The notes below the pieces were generated by a model. It ran no database searches, had not been told where the DNA came from, and worked only from the letters and a program-made list of their open reading frames with translations. Below are positions 25,630 through 34,899 of a stretch of 64,000 bases of DNA, piece by piece. The stretch spans positions 62,001-126,000 of the forward strand of contig CAJUNN010000003.1 in NCBI GenBank assembly GCA_910587955.1. Reading direction: 5' to 3'. A program made the translations under genes and the position numbers. This stretch comes from an uncultured Lachnospiraceae bacterium (lineage in GTDB: Bacteria; Bacillota; Clostridia; Lachnospirales; Lachnospiraceae). Each line of letters opens with the position of its first letter. Positions within the stretch are counted from its first letter, which is position 1.

Positions 25630-26547
25630 CTATTTCTCCCTCCACTGAACCATTCTCTCATTGGACCATACCACCTGATTCCTGCCGAAACGCTTGGCAT
25701 CATACAGCATGGTGTCCGCCAACTGCAGATAAGTCCTGTATTCATCGCCTAACTTGGGGATTACCGTAACGCCCCCGATGCTCACGGTCACATAACGGAA
25801 ATCCCAATTCTTGTGCTCAATATGTAAATCCTCAACGGCTTTGCGCACCTTCTTCAAATGTTCAAACACTTCCGCAGCCGTACCTCCCAAAATAACAGCC
25901 ACAAATTCTTCCCCTCCGTACCGGGCAAAGAAATCTGTGTTGCGCCGGAGAAAGCCGGATGCCGTCTGGGCAACAGCCGCTATCACTTTATCTCCGGCAG
26001 GATGCCCGTAATGGTCGTTATACAGCTTAAACTTGTCAATGTCAAACATACAGACAGAAAAAGGAACCTTCAGGCGGATGGCCTCCTGCCACTTGCTGAC
26101 GCTCTGCTGATCGTAATACCTTCTGTTCGCCGCCCCGGTCAGTTCATCGTAAAGAGCCTCTTGTTCAATCTTCGCACGATACTGGTACAGTTTGATGTGG
26201 GTATGTACTCTGGCCTTTACAATGGGCGCATGGAAGGGCTTGGCGATATAGTCCACCGCTCCCAGAGTCAGTCCGCGCTCCTCATTCTGGATATCCGAAA
26301 GGCTGGTGATCAAGATCACCGGAATATGCCGGGTAACAAGCTCCTCCTGAAGTGTCTTCAGCAGCATAAATCCATCCATATCCGGCATTACCACATCCGA
26401 AAGAATCAGGGAATAAGCCTCGGATCTTACACAGTCAAGCCCAGCCTGGGCCGTATTGGCAACGGTAATATCGTACTCATCTTTTAAAATAGACGCCAAA
26501 AGGCTGGCTTGTACGGGACTGTCATCAATAATCAGTATCTTTTCCAT
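25630..26547 (-). CDS. Response regulator-diguanylate cyclase (REC-GGDEF)
   Basis: 305 residues. Receiver domain with phospho-acceptor D51 (LILSDVVMP), T81 and K103; GGDEF domain from about 130 with active-site RYGGEEF (GGEEF at 211-215). The inhibitory site RxxD is present as R202-N-T-D205, exactly five residues before GGEEF, so product inhibition is likely. Makes c-di-GMP from two GTP when phosphorylated, by family knowledge (PleD/WspR-like). No partner histidine kinase is adjacent. Confidence 0.93.
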   Translation of the reverse strand: MEKILIIDDSPVQASLLASILKDEYDITVANTAQAGLDCVRSEAYSLILSDVVMPDMDGFMLLKTLQEELVTRHIPVILITSLSDIQNEERGLTLGAVDYIAKPFHAPIVKARVHTHIKLYQYRAKIEQEALYDELTGAANRRYYDQQSVSKWQEAIRLKVPFSVCMFDIDKFKLYNDHYGHPAGDKVIAAVAQTASGFLRRNTDFFARYGGEEFVAVILGGTAAEVFEHLKKVRKAVEDLHIEHKNWDFRYVTVSIGGVTVIPKLGDEYRTYLQLADTMLYDAKRFGRNQVVWSNERMVQWREK

Positions 26548-26631
26548 ACCTATCCTCCTAAAACTGCATTTCTCTTAACCTGTATATAAGATACCACAGT
26601 TTCCATCTCTTGACAAGAGCACACCCGCCTT

Positions 26632-28140
26632 TTACATTCTCTCCTTCAAGCGCTCTGCCACCGACGGAAAACGCTGCAAATCCGTATGAGGAATGGCCCT
26701 GGCTGCTGTCATCCGGTGGATAAAATCTTCCACGGCCCCAAATTGCACATATTCCATCCGTTCCAGAATTTCCGCGGCCTTCTCCCGGTTGGAACGGTCA
26801 AGCAGCATTTTCCTGGCTCCTGCAAGGGAGGTATTTCCCGGGGAAATGATTTTTTCCCGTTCGATATCCGGGTACATGCCGATGGTAACGCCGGCCTCCT
26901 TGTCAATGTGGGTTCCAAAAGCCCCTGCTACGTAAAAGCGCCCTACATCCTCCATGGAAAGCCCAATCAGGCCCATCATATATTCCACCATGGTCATGGC
27001 TGCGGCTTTCGTTTTCACAAATTCATCAATATCGCTCTGATAAAAATACAGGCCGGGCGCATACTCCACCGCCGGTCCCTCCGGCGTCTTCAAAGCCGGG
27101 AGCGCTTCCTCCCCAATCCGTCCCCGGATATCAATCCAGCCGTTCAAAAACAGCTCCGAGATCAAATCTACAATCCCGGATCCACAGATTCCCTCTGCTC
27201 TGCCCTCTCCAATCACATGCACCCGGAGACATCCTCCCTCGGTAAACACCCGGTCCACGGCTCCCCGGGAAGCCCGCATTCCCGTGCGTACCACGCCTCC
27301 CTCCAGGGCGGGACCGGCAGCTCCAGCTCCCGCCAGCAGGAAATCCTTGTTTCCCACAACCAGTTCTCCGTTGGTTCCCACATCCAGAAAAACGCAGATC
27401 TCCTCCCGCTGGGGAATCCCCGTAGCAATCATGCCGCTGACAATGTCCCCGCCCAGATAGTTTGCAAGAGCCGGATAACAATAGACAACCCCAGCAAAAG
27501 GAAGCCCCAGCTCTTCCCCCCGGCACACATCCGGGGCCAAAGTCTCCACTGCATAAGGAGCCTGGAACACACCGAAAGCGTCCAGTCCCAAAAGGAAATG
27601 AATCATGGTCGTGTTTCCCGACACTGTCATAGCCGCGCAGGAAAAGGCATCTGCTCCTGTCTTTTCACTCAGACGAGCCATTAGTTCCCCAAACCCTTCC
27701 GCCACGGCCTTTTGAAGCACGCGCCTGTGTTCCGGCTCATCTTTCGTATAAAAAATCCGTGTAAGAATATCTTCCCCAAAGGCAATCTGCGGATTGAACA
27801 TATTTTCCCTGCCCCGGACCTCTCCGGTATTCATATCCACCAGTTCCATCAGTATGGTGGTGCTGCCCAAATCCACGCAAAGGCCGAAATGTTCCCTGAC
27901 GGTATCTCCGGCCTCCAGGCGCAGAAGCTCCCAGCCTCTTCCGTCAAATACCATGACCGCCGTAGCCGCCCAGCCGCTCTTCTTTAGAATCTCCCTTGCC
28001 TCTCCCAGAACCGCCGGGCGGATCCGGACCGCCTCTTTCTCACCAAGCCCCCGCAGAATCCGCTCCTGCAGGGGAACCGCGTCCTCCGGTGCAGGAGGGT
28101 TCAGTTTTAAAAATACCTTTTTACTCCATCCCTCTGTCAT
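26632..28140 (-). CDS. ASKHA-domain protein, RACo-like but lacking the ferredoxin domain
   Basis: 502 residues matching the C-terminal part of reductive activators of corrinoid proteins (DUF4445/RACo). ATP-binding motifs: GLCVDLGSTTILMELVDM near residue 87, VFLDVGTNGELVVG near 250, and FYVAGAFGTHID near 420; GICGSGIVD is also conserved. Typical RACo proteins have an N-terminal [2Fe-2S] domain with cysteines; here the first 85 residues have none. So it may need an outside electron donor, or do something else. No corrinoid methyltransferase gene is in the window. Stands alone between ilvC and the GGDEF gene. Confidence 0.8.
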   Translation of the reverse strand: MTEGWSKKVFLKLNPPAPEDAVPLQERILRGLGEKEAVRIRPAVLGEAREILKKSGWAATAVMVFDGRGWELLRLEAGDTVREHFGLCVDLGSTTILMELVDMNTGEVRGRENMFNPQIAFGEDILTRIFYTKDEPEHRRVLQKAVAEGFGELMARLSEKTGADAFSCAAMTVSGNTTMIHFLLGLDAFGVFQAPYAVETLAPDVCRGEELGLPFAGVVYCYPALANYLGGDIVSGMIATGIPQREEICVFLDVGTNGELVVGNKDFLLAGAGAAGPALEGGVVRTGMRASRGAVDRVFTEGGCLRVHVIGEGRAEGICGSGIVDLISELFLNGWIDIRGRIGEEALPALKTPEGPAVEYAPGLYFYQSDIDEFVKTKAAAMTMVEYMMGLIGLSMEDVGRFYVAGAFGTHIDKEAGVTIGMYPDIEREKIISPGNTSLAGARKMLLDRSNREKAAEILERMEYVQFGAVEDFIHRMTAARAIPHTDLQRFPSVAERLKERM

Positions 28141-28157
28141 ACGCCTTCTCCCATCAC

Positions 28158-28199
28158 AAAAGGAGGCATCTCAAAAGCTTTCTTTTGAAATACCCCCTT
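28158..28199 (-). terminator. Long hairpin terminator after ilvC
   Basis: Arms 28199-28182 and 28177-28160 form an 18-bp stem with three G-U wobbles and a 4-base loop. The T tail is short (TTTTGTG), so termination strength is uncertain. Confidence 0.65.
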
Positions 28200-28220
28200 A
28201 TTTTCTTTATTCATTCCCGT

Positions 28221-29237
28221 TTAGTTATCCAGCAGCTTATCCTCGCCGTTCCAGCTGTACAACTTGCGGATCTCCTTGCCGATCTGCTCGGAGGGATGCT
28301 CCGCTGCCAGCTTCCGCATAGCCTTAAAGTGAGCCTGTCCGCCTGCTGAGGACATATCCAGCAGGAACTCCTTGGCAAAGGAGCCGTCCTGGATATCCTT
28401 CAGGATCTTCTTCATGGTCTTCTTGGTCTCCTCCGTAATCAGCTTGGGACCGGTCACATAATCCCCGTACTCAGCCGTGTTGGAGATGGAATAACGCATC
28501 CCCTCGAAACCAGACTGGTAAATCAGATCTACAATCAGCTTCATCTCATGAATACACTCAAAATATGCGTTTCTGGGATCGTAGCCCGCCTCGGTGAGGG
28601 TTTCATAGCCTGCCTGCATCAGAGCGCATACACCGCCGCAGAGAACAGCCTGCTCTCCGAAAAGATCCGTCTCGGTCTCTGTACGGAAGGTAGTCTCCAA
28701 AACGCCTGCCCTTGCGCCGCCGATAGCCAGGGCATAAGCCAGGGCTTTCTCTAAGGCCTTTCCCGTAGCATCCTGGTGTACAGCCACCAGACAGGGAACG
28801 CCCTTGCCCGCCTGGTATTCACTGCGGACCGTATGTCCCGGCCCTTTGGGAGCAATCATGGTAACATCCACATTCTTCGGCGGAACAATCTGGCTGAAAT
28901 GAATGTTAAAGCCGTGGGCAAACATAAGCATATTGCCCTCCTCCAGGTTCGGCTCAATATCTTTCTTGTACATGGAAGCCTGCAGTTCATCGTTGATAAG
29001 AATCATGATAATGTCTGCCTTCTTAGCCGCCTCCGCCGCTGTATACACTTCAAATCCCTGAGCTTCTGCCCTGGCCCAGGACTTGCTTCCCTCATAAAGC
29101 CCGATGATCACATTGCAGCCGGACTCCTTGGCGTTGAGCGCATGGGCATGGCCCTGGCTGCCGTAACCGATGACCGCAATGGTCTTGCCCTCCAGAAGAG
29201 AGAGATTACAGTCTTCCTGATAATAAATTTTTGCCAT
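28221..29237 (-). CDS. ilvC: Ketol-acid reductoisomerase (class I)
   Basis: Second step of valine and isoleucine synthesis. 338 residues: NADPH-binding IAVIGYGSQGHAHALNAKES at residues 20-39, APKGPGHTVRSEY, and the magnesium/substrate motif TETDLFGEQAVLCGG with D and E ligands. Class I length. It follows ilvN by 94 bases; the large subunit ilvB is not in the window. Confidence 0.97.
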   Translation of the reverse strand: MAKIYYQEDCNLSLLEGKTIAVIGYGSQGHAHALNAKESGCNVIIGLYEGSKSWARAEAQGFEVYTAAEAAKKADIIMILINDELQASMYKKDIEPNLEEGNMLMFAHGFNIHFSQIVPPKNVDVTMIAPKGPGHTVRSEYQAGKGVPCLVAVHQDATGKALEKALAYALAIGGARAGVLETTFRTETETDLFGEQAVLCGGVCALMQAGYETLTEAGYDPRNAYFECIHEMKLIVDLIYQSGFEGMRYSISNTAEYGDYVTGPKLITEETKKTMKKILKDIQDGSFAKEFLLDMSSAGGQAHFKAMRKLAAEHPSEQIGKEIRKLYSWNGEDKLLDN

Positions 29238-29331
29238 TTTTTCCTTCCTCCATTCCGTTTTTATAGCTGTGAGCAGGAGGGAAACGCATTTGGCAGCGCC
29301 TTTCCTTCCTGCGGACTATACGCTTCTTAAG

Positions 29332-29886
29332 TTACTCCTCATCCTCGTCGTCTTCACAGGAATCGTAGTCCACAAGCTCTCCGTCTTCGTTGTAGAGCTT
29401 CACATCAAAAGTTCCCCTTGAAAGGCCCGTGATACCGGTTCTGGCAAGCTCCAGAATCTCATAATCACTCAAAAGATCAATAAACGCTTCCGTCTTGGAC
29501 TGGTTGCCCGTCAGCTCAATCAGCATAGATTCCCTGGACACGTCCACGATCTTGGCACGGAAAATATTAGCCACGGAAATAATAGACTGGCGGTTCTCCT
29601 CATTCACCTTCAGCTTAATCATGATCAGCTCCCGGCAGATGGAGGTCTCCGGCTCCAGGCGTTTGATATCCACCACGTCCACCAGCTTATTCAGCTGCTT
29701 CTCAATCTGCTCCAGAATAATCCGGTCCCCCTTAGCTACCACCGTAGCCCGGGAAAAACGGGGATCTGCTGTCACACCCACCGTCAGGCTGTCAATGTTA
29801 TAGCCTCTGCGGCTGAACAAACCTGCAATGCGGCTCAGCACGCCGGAAGTATTATCTACCAAAATCGAAAAAACTACTCTTCTCAT
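29332..29886 (-). CDS. ilvN: Acetolactate synthase small (regulatory) subunit
   Basis: 184 residues. N-terminal ACT domain (VVFSILVDNTSGVLSRIAGL, then FSRRGYNIDSLTVG), followed by the family C-terminal domain. The tail is longer and more acidic than usual (DYDSCEDDEDEE). Confers valine feedback control on the large subunit, which must be encoded elsewhere. Co-directional with ilvC. Confidence 0.95.
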   Translation of the reverse strand: MRRVVFSILVDNTSGVLSRIAGLFSRRGYNIDSLTVGVTADPRFSRATVVAKGDRIILEQIEKQLNKLVDVVDIKRLEPETSICRELIMIKLKVNEENRQSIISVANIFRAKIVDVSRESMLIELTGNQSKTEAFIDLLSDYEILELARTGITGLSRGTFDVKLYNEDGELVDYDSCEDDEDEE

Positions 29887-29960
29887 GTCTTTTCACCCTT
29901 CTTTGTCTTTACTACCCGTTCTCCTGATTTTAGCAAGTTCTTCCGGCCTTGTCAATCAGA

Positions 29961-30755
29961 TCAGGCAAGTATCATCCGGTCGTTGGCAAACTCCCCGCCG
30001 CTGGCCTGTTCGAACTTAGCCAGCAGATCCGCTACCTTCAGCTTCTTCTTCTCCTCCCCGGACACATCGTAAATGATATTTCCCTCATACATCATAATCA
30101 GACGGTTTCCGTGGACAATGGCATCCTTCATATTATGAGTAATCATCAGAGTGGTCAGATGATCCCGGCCTACAATACGCTCCGTAGCGTCCAGGACTTT
30201 GGAAGCCGTCTTGGGATCCAGCGCGGCCGTATGTTCATCCAGCAAAAGCAGCTTAGGTTTCTTCAAGGTAGCCATCAGCAGCGTCAGCGCCTGGCGCTGT
30301 CCTCCGGACAAAAGCCCCACCTTGCTGGTCATCCGCTCCTCCAGACCCAGATCCAGGACTTTTAACTTTTCCCGGTACATCTCCCGCTCTTTCTGGGTAA
30401 TCCCGGCTTTCAGGAAACGAAATGACCCACGCCTGGCCGCCAGGGCCAGATTTTCCTCAATCTGCATATTGGCCGCCGTCCCTGTCATAGGATCCTGGAA
30501 TACACGGCCCAGGTAAAGCGCCCGCTTATGCTCCGGCAGCCTTGTCACATCCACATAATCAATAAAAATTTTTCCCTCGTCTACCGGCCACACGCCCGCC
30601 ACCGCATTGAGCATGGTAGATTTACCGGCCCCGTTTCCTCCGATGACCGTCACAAAATCTCCCTCATTTAAGGTGAGAGACAAGCCCTTCAGGGCAGTCT
30701 TTTCATTCACCGTGCCTACGTTAAAGGTTTTCCAGATATGTTCAATCTTAAGCAT
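29961..30755 (-). CDS. ABC transporter ATP-binding protein (TrpZ-type)
   Basis: 264 residues with Walker A GGNGAGKST, signature LLSGGQRQALTLLMA, Walker B KLLLLDEHTAALD and the switch histidine in MITHN. The start is ATG 30755, 8 bases inside the permease gene, with GGGGAGG at good spacing; the GTG at 30764 is too close to that site. Third gene of the importer. Confidence 0.9.
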   Translation of the reverse strand: MLKIEHIWKTFNVGTVNEKTALKGLSLTLNEGDFVTVIGGNGAGKSTMLNAVAGVWPVDEGKIFIDYVDVTRLPEHKRALYLGRVFQDPMTGTAANMQIEENLALAARRGSFRFLKAGITQKEREMYREKLKVLDLGLEERMTSKVGLLSGGQRQALTLLMATLKKPKLLLLDEHTAALDPKTASKVLDATERIVGRDHLTTLMITHNMKDAIVHGNRLIMMYEGNIIYDVSGEEKKKLKVADLLAKFEQASGGEFANDRMILA

Positions 30756-31677
30756 GGGACGCACCTCCCCTTTTCACAGGCCTGGCAAAATATTTCCCTT
30801 TCAAGTAGGGAATCGCCAGGAATACCGCCACTACAATGGCTGAGAGCAGTTTCAAGTCGTTGGAGTTCAGACCCAGCCAGAGAACCACCTGGAGAACCAG
30901 GTAGTAGATAATGGCCCCGAAAGCTACCGAGAGAAGCTTAAAGGCGAAGTTTCCCCTGATTTTTCCGAACACCACCTGGCCGATAATCACGGCAGCCAGT
31001 CCAATCACAATGGCTCCCCGGCCCGCGTTGATGTCCGCAAACCCCTGGTACTGGGTATAGAGCCCGCTTGCCAGAGCCACAATGCCGTTGGAAAGCATAA
31101 GCCCCAGAATCTTATTTACATCCGTATTGATTCCCTGGGCCCGGGACATATTGGCATTGCACCCTGTAGCCCGGATGGAACAGCCAAGCTCCGTCCCGAA
31201 AAACCAGTAAAGAACGGCAATGATGCTAATCACAAAGAGAGCTGTGACAAAAATGGTATTTTTATAGAAGGGAACTCCTTTCACCCAGCGCAGGGAGACC
31301 AAAAGATCGTATTTATCTACACTGATGGCCTGGTTCGCCTTCCCCCCCAGAATCCGCAGATTGATGGAATAAAGTCCCAGCTGGGTTAAAATCCCTGATA
31401 AAATGGCCGGAATTCCCATTACTGTATGTAAGAGCCCCGTCACCAGTCCGGCCAGCATTCCGGCACCAAAAGCCGCCAGCAGGGAGAGCCCCACCGGATA
31501 TCCATTCAACATCATCATAATACAAACCGCTCCGCCGGTCGCCATGGTTCCGTCCACCGTCAGGTCCGCCAAATCCAGAACCTTGTAGGTAATGTAAACA
31601 CCGATAGCCATAATTCCCCAGATCAATCCCTGGGCACAGGCTCCGGGCAGAGCATTGAAAAGCTTTACTATTTCCAC
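30748..31677 (-). CDS. ABC transporter permease (BPD_transp_2, TrpY-type)
   Basis: 309 residues, about nine membrane helices; the segment LADLTVDGTMATGGAV near the start and QGINTDVNKILGLMLSNGIV in the middle are typical of permeases that go with ABC_sub_bind lipoproteins. The start is chosen as GTG 31677, 7 bases after GGAGG; ATG 31683 would be too close to it and the frame to 31776 has no site. Confidence 0.88.
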   Translation of the reverse strand: MEIVKLFNALPGACAQGLIWGIMAIGVYITYKVLDLADLTVDGTMATGGAVCIMMMLNGYPVGLSLLAAFGAGMLAGLVTGLLHTVMGIPAILSGILTQLGLYSINLRILGGKANQAISVDKYDLLVSLRWVKGVPFYKNTIFVTALFVISIIAVLYWFFGTELGCSIRATGCNANMSRAQGINTDVNKILGLMLSNGIVALASGLYTQYQGFADINAGRGAIVIGLAAVIIGQVVFGKIRGNFAFKLLSVAFGAIIYYLVLQVVLWLGLNSNDLKLLSAIVVAVFLAIPYLKGKYFARPVKRGGASHA

Positions 31678-31860
31678 AACCATTCCTCCTATTACAGTTC
31701 TTAAGATTTCTTTCCGGCCCCATGAACATGTATCCGGAAATCTGCTCTTTTCCAGTTCAGCCAAAACTGCACACAACTTTCAATATTATAACAAAAAGCG
31801 GCCCAAAAGGAAAGTCCTTTTTTTGCCGCTTTTTGACTGCCTTACATAGAAAACTCCCGG

Positions 31861-32904
31861 TTACTCTGCAGGTGCCTCGATTGCCACATAGTCGGACGGG
31901 ATCTCAATGCTGAGCGCTTCGCATATCTCCGCATTGTACTTCTTGGTGAACTGGGGCGCATACTCGATGGGCATCTCAGAAATATCAGCCTCACCTTTCA
32001 GGATCTTCGCCGCCATCTTTCCGGTAGCAACACCCAGATCGTAGTAGCTGATGGACAGGGTGGCAACGCCGCAGCCGGCACAGATGCCTTCCTCTCCTGC
32101 AATCACGGGAATACCGGCCGGAACGCAGATATTCTTGATAACCTCCGCATTGTTGGCTGCTGTATTATCCGTGGGCACATAGAGAACATCGCTCTCATCC
32201 GCCGCTTTCTGTGCGACGGAAGAAATATCATTGGAATCCGCGAAAGAATACTGGGTACAGGTATATCCCATCTCCTCCAGGAAGCTCTGGACCGTATCCA
32301 CCTGATACTGGGAATTTGCCTCTGCCGAGCAATAGATGAGGCCTACATTTTTCGCATCCGGAAACAGATCCTTAATCATCTGGGCCTGCTGATCCAGAGG
32401 AGCCAGATCAGAGGTACCGGAAATATTTCCGCCTACCGTTCCGTTAAAGTCCGCAATTTCCAGGGCCACGCCGTACTCGGTTACAGAAGTCCCCAGAACG
32501 GGAATGGTATCTGTGGCTGCCTGCGCCGCCTGCAGGGCAGGGGTGGCATTGGCCAGAATCAAATCTACACCGTCGGATACAAACTGATTGATAATGGTTG
32601 CGCAGGTGGGCGTATCACCGGATGCGTTCTGGAGATCAAACTCCACCTGATCTCCCAGCTCCTCTTTCAGAGCGTCCATAAAGCCCTCTGTAGCCGCGTC
32701 CAGCGCCACATGGGGTGCCAGCTGGCAGATTCCTACGGTGTAAACGCTTCCCTCTGAAGAAGCAGGCTCCTCTGCATCTTCCTGGGGAACTACTTCCTGT
32801 GTCTCAGCCGGCGCCGGGGCCGGTGCTTCTTCCTGTTTGCCGCCGCAGGCTGCCAGAGATGCAGTCACAGCCAGCGCCAGGCTCAGTGCCAATAACTTTT
32901 TCAT
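31861..32904 (-). CDS. ABC transporter substrate-binding lipoprotein (TrpX-type, ABC_sub_bind)
   Basis: 347 residues. Signal peptide with lipobox SLAACGG, then a Pro/Ala/Glu-rich linker, then a two-lobed binding domain (YTVGICQLAPHVALDAATEG onward; ILANATPALQAAQ, DVLYVPTDNT). This family imports aromatic amino acids such as tryptophan in streptococci, or other small molecules; substrate cannot be settled here. ATG 32904 has AAGGAGG; the longer frame from 32982 includes the leader. First gene of a three-gene operon driven from 32990-33018. Confidence 0.9.
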   Translation of the reverse strand: MKKLLALSLALAVTASLAACGGKQEEAPAPAPAETQEVVPQEDAEEPASSEGSVYTVGICQLAPHVALDAATEGFMDALKEELGDQVEFDLQNASGDTPTCATIINQFVSDGVDLILANATPALQAAQAATDTIPVLGTSVTEYGVALEIADFNGTVGGNISGTSDLAPLDQQAQMIKDLFPDAKNVGLIYCSAEANSQYQVDTVQSFLEEMGYTCTQYSFADSNDISSVAQKAADESDVLYVPTDNTAANNAEVIKNICVPAGIPVIAGEEGICAGCGVATLSISYYDLGVATGKMAAKILKGEADISEMPIEYAPQFTKKYNAEICEALSIEIPSDYVAIEAPAE

Positions 32905-32989
32905 ACTTATCTTCCTCCTTACAATTTGGATGCGTTTCACTTTTCCGCCACAACACTGTAACGCATTAAAGCATTGCATCACCTTACAA

Positions 32990-33018
32990 ATTGTATATCA
33001 TTCGGAAGCGTTTGTCAA
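32990..33018 (-). promoter_or_regulatory. Near-consensus promoter for the TrpX-type importer
   Basis: Minus strand TTGACA (33018-33013), 17 bases, TACAAT (32995-32990). It overlaps the last codon and stop of the upstream unknown gene. The leader is about 80 bases. Confidence 0.8.
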
Positions 33019-33539
33019 TCCGTCAACAAAATTTTTATTTCGTTCTTGTCCCCGTCTCCCACCGTCCAGAAAGAAGCAGTCAAAGTGTCCACTCCGTCCT
33101 TTACCTCCACATAAACAATGACACGGACTTGGGATTTTCCCGGAAGAAAGGGCCGGGCTGCATTTGCAAAGAGCGCTTGGTAGCTGGGATCGTGATACAT
33201 GATAGCTCCCCGGTCATCCCAGTTTTCCCCGTCCAGATGGATTCTTCCGGCAGGAGTTCCGTAAAAAGCGGAACAGCCCTGGTTTTCCACCCGGAAAACC
33301 ATCCTGTAAATTCCGTAACCGGGTTCCGCCGTGTTCTCGCTCCCCCACTCAGTCACAGCCCTTTCCCCTATGTACCTGCTCTCCTCAAACTCCATGCGCA
33401 GGCAGTCACTGGATGAATAATAAGTGGCCTCCGACTTGGCATAGGCCGCATAGGACAGAACTCCTATCAAATACAGGCCGGAAAATACCAGAAAAAAGAT
33501 CCCGATTACTATTTTCGCTGTCTTCATAGTTTTATTCAT
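33015..33539 (-). CDS. Unknown membrane-anchored protein, cassette copy 1b
   Basis: 174 residues: one membrane helix (about 10-33) and an extracellular beta-rich domain with YGIYRMVFRVENQGCSAFYG and RPFLPGKSQVRVIVYVEVKD. It is clearly a paralogue of the protein at 34384-34899 (shared PGYG..Y...FRVEN.G and PFLPG..QV.V..YV.V patterns). Its ATG overlaps the stop of the gene before it by 8 bases. Not assigned to a named family; the domain looks like the DUF4352/immunoglobulin-like kind, with low certainty. Confidence 0.75.
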   Translation of the reverse strand: MNKTMKTAKIVIGIFFLVFSGLYLIGVLSYAAYAKSEATYYSSSDCLRMEFEESRYIGERAVTEWGSENTAEPGYGIYRMVFRVENQGCSAFYGTPAGRIHLDGENWDDRGAIMYHDPSYQALFANAARPFLPGKSQVRVIVYVEVKDGVDTLTASFWTVGDGDKNEIKILLTD

Positions 33540-34347
33540 CGGTCCCCTCCTCCTCTAAACGAAGCGGCACGGAGTGTATGGTTTCAAGAAAGGCAAGATC
33601 TTTATCTACCCGGTCCTCCAGACACAGGGCGAACTCCCGGGCGTCCTCATCCACCAGAAAGGCCAGCCACCCCTCGGCCCGGCTGTCCTTGCACAGGGCA
33701 TAGGAATCAAAAACCGGGGTCCCGTAAGTCTCTGCGTAATCTTCAAATTCATAACCGGAGATCTGCTCATAGAAGAAATCCCCGCAGCGGATATAGACGC
33801 CGGACAGCTTATTTCCGTCCTTCCACTCTCCGTCGCTCTCCCCCTCTATTTTCACTGCCACCAGCTTTTTATCCGGGGGAAGAAATGGAAGATCCGCCTC
33901 ATGGGCCAGGGTCCGGGCCTCTGTTACAGCCAGGGTTATGTCCTGGAATTGAAAGCGTTCCTCCGGATCATGTTCCTCCCGGCTTACCTCCGACTCCAGG
34001 ATCGCCTGCCTAAACTCCTCTTTCTGTCTTTCCCCATATGCAATGGAAAAAAACGTACCGGCAATCAGAACCAGGACAAAGATCACGATAGAAAGCGCCA
34101 GGAATACATTTCCGCTCTTCTCTTTGCGCTCCCGGATCTTAACAGATCCCGGATCCGCTCCGAAGCCCGGCTGGAAAGGACCTTGTGCAGGCAGCTCTTC
34201 CTTGTGCCGGTATCCTCCGTCGTACTGGTCGTGATACTGCTGATGCTGCTCCTGAGGTGTGGCCTTGCTGTGAAAGGCACCGCATTTGGGGCAGATTCCA
34301 TAATACCTTTCTTCGTCAAAATTTTTACCGCAATGTAAACAACGCAT
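33532..34347 (-). CDS. Unknown zinc-ribbon membrane protein, cassette copy 1a
   Basis: 271 residues: N-terminal zinc ribbon (C3, C6, C19, C22), a Gln/His/Gly-rich linker, one membrane helix (about 81-103), then an extracellular domain with ITLAVTEARTLAHE, KKLVAVKIEGE and a conserved end (HSVPLRLEEEG). The extracellular part is a paralogue of the protein at 34896-35606. I chose ATG 34347 (GGAG upstream); TTG 34371 sits right on a Shine-Dalgarno site and fits less well. Function unknown. Confidence 0.75.
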   Translation of the reverse strand: MRCLHCGKNFDEERYYGICPKCGAFHSKATPQEQHQQYHDQYDGGYRHKEELPAQGPFQPGFGADPGSVKIRERKEKSGNVFLALSIVIFVLVLIAGTFFSIAYGERQKEEFRQAILESEVSREEHDPEERFQFQDITLAVTEARTLAHEADLPFLPPDKKLVAVKIEGESDGEWKDGNKLSGVYIRCGDFFYEQISGYEFEDYAETYGTPVFDSYALCKDSRAEGWLAFLVDEDAREFALCLEDRVDKDLAFLETIHSVPLRLEEEGTDE

Positions 34348-34383
34348 CTGATTTTTACTCCTGTCTTGCAACTCCTTGGACTT

Positions 34384-34899
34384 TTACTTTCTGTCCAGCG
34401 AAATCTCCAGTTCCACTGCTTCTTCCCATACAGCCGGGCGGTACTCCGCCAGGATTTCTTTCTCACTGCCCAAAACCTGTACGTAAATCTGCACTTCCAC
34501 GCCTGTCTCTCCGGGAAGATACGGGGCCGCCAGTCCGTAAAAGCTCTCCTCGTCCTCCAAATCCTTTCCCGCATAAGTCCAGGAGCGCACCTGGGTTCCC
34601 GGAAAGGAAACGGCGGACTCCGGAATTTCACGGTACGCCTGGCTCCCCTTATTTTCCACCCGGAACTTAAGACAGTACCAGCCGTATCCCGGGACTGCCT
34701 CAAGCTCTGCACCCCAGTCTGTCTCTCCAAACCCGCCCATGTGTTCGCTTCCCAAGTATTCCACCTGCAGATATCTGCTGGCAGAGCGGCTGGCAAACCA
34801 GTCCTCTTCAGACGCGGTTTTAAAAAGATATGCCAGGTACATGACTGTAAAAAATGCAAAATTCAGGATCAGAAGCCTTTTCATCCGATTCCCCATCAT
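34384..34899 (-). CDS. Unknown membrane-anchored protein, cassette copy 2b
   Basis: 171 residues, single N-terminal membrane helix (about 6-22) and an extracellular domain paralogous to copy 1b (YGWYCLKFRVENKGSQAY and APYLPGETGVEVQIYVQV). ATG 34899 overlaps the preceding stop (ATGA) and has GGAGG 7 bases upstream; ATG 34884 is the alternative. No recognised family. Confidence 0.75.
   Translation of the reverse strand: MMGNRMKRLLILNFAFFTVMYLAYLFKTASEEDWFASRSASRYLQVEYLGSEHMGGFGETDWGAELEAVPGYGWYCLKFRVENKGSQAYREIPESAVSFPGTQVRSWTYAGKDLEDEESFYGLAAPYLPGETGVEVQIYVQVLGSEKEILAEYRPAVWEEAVELEISLDRK

Noticed and set aside
28141..29331. Missing ilvB as a pseudogene near ilvN/ilvC
   Set aside because: No remnant of the large subunit is seen; gaps are too short. 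It is presumably elsewhere on the chromosome.
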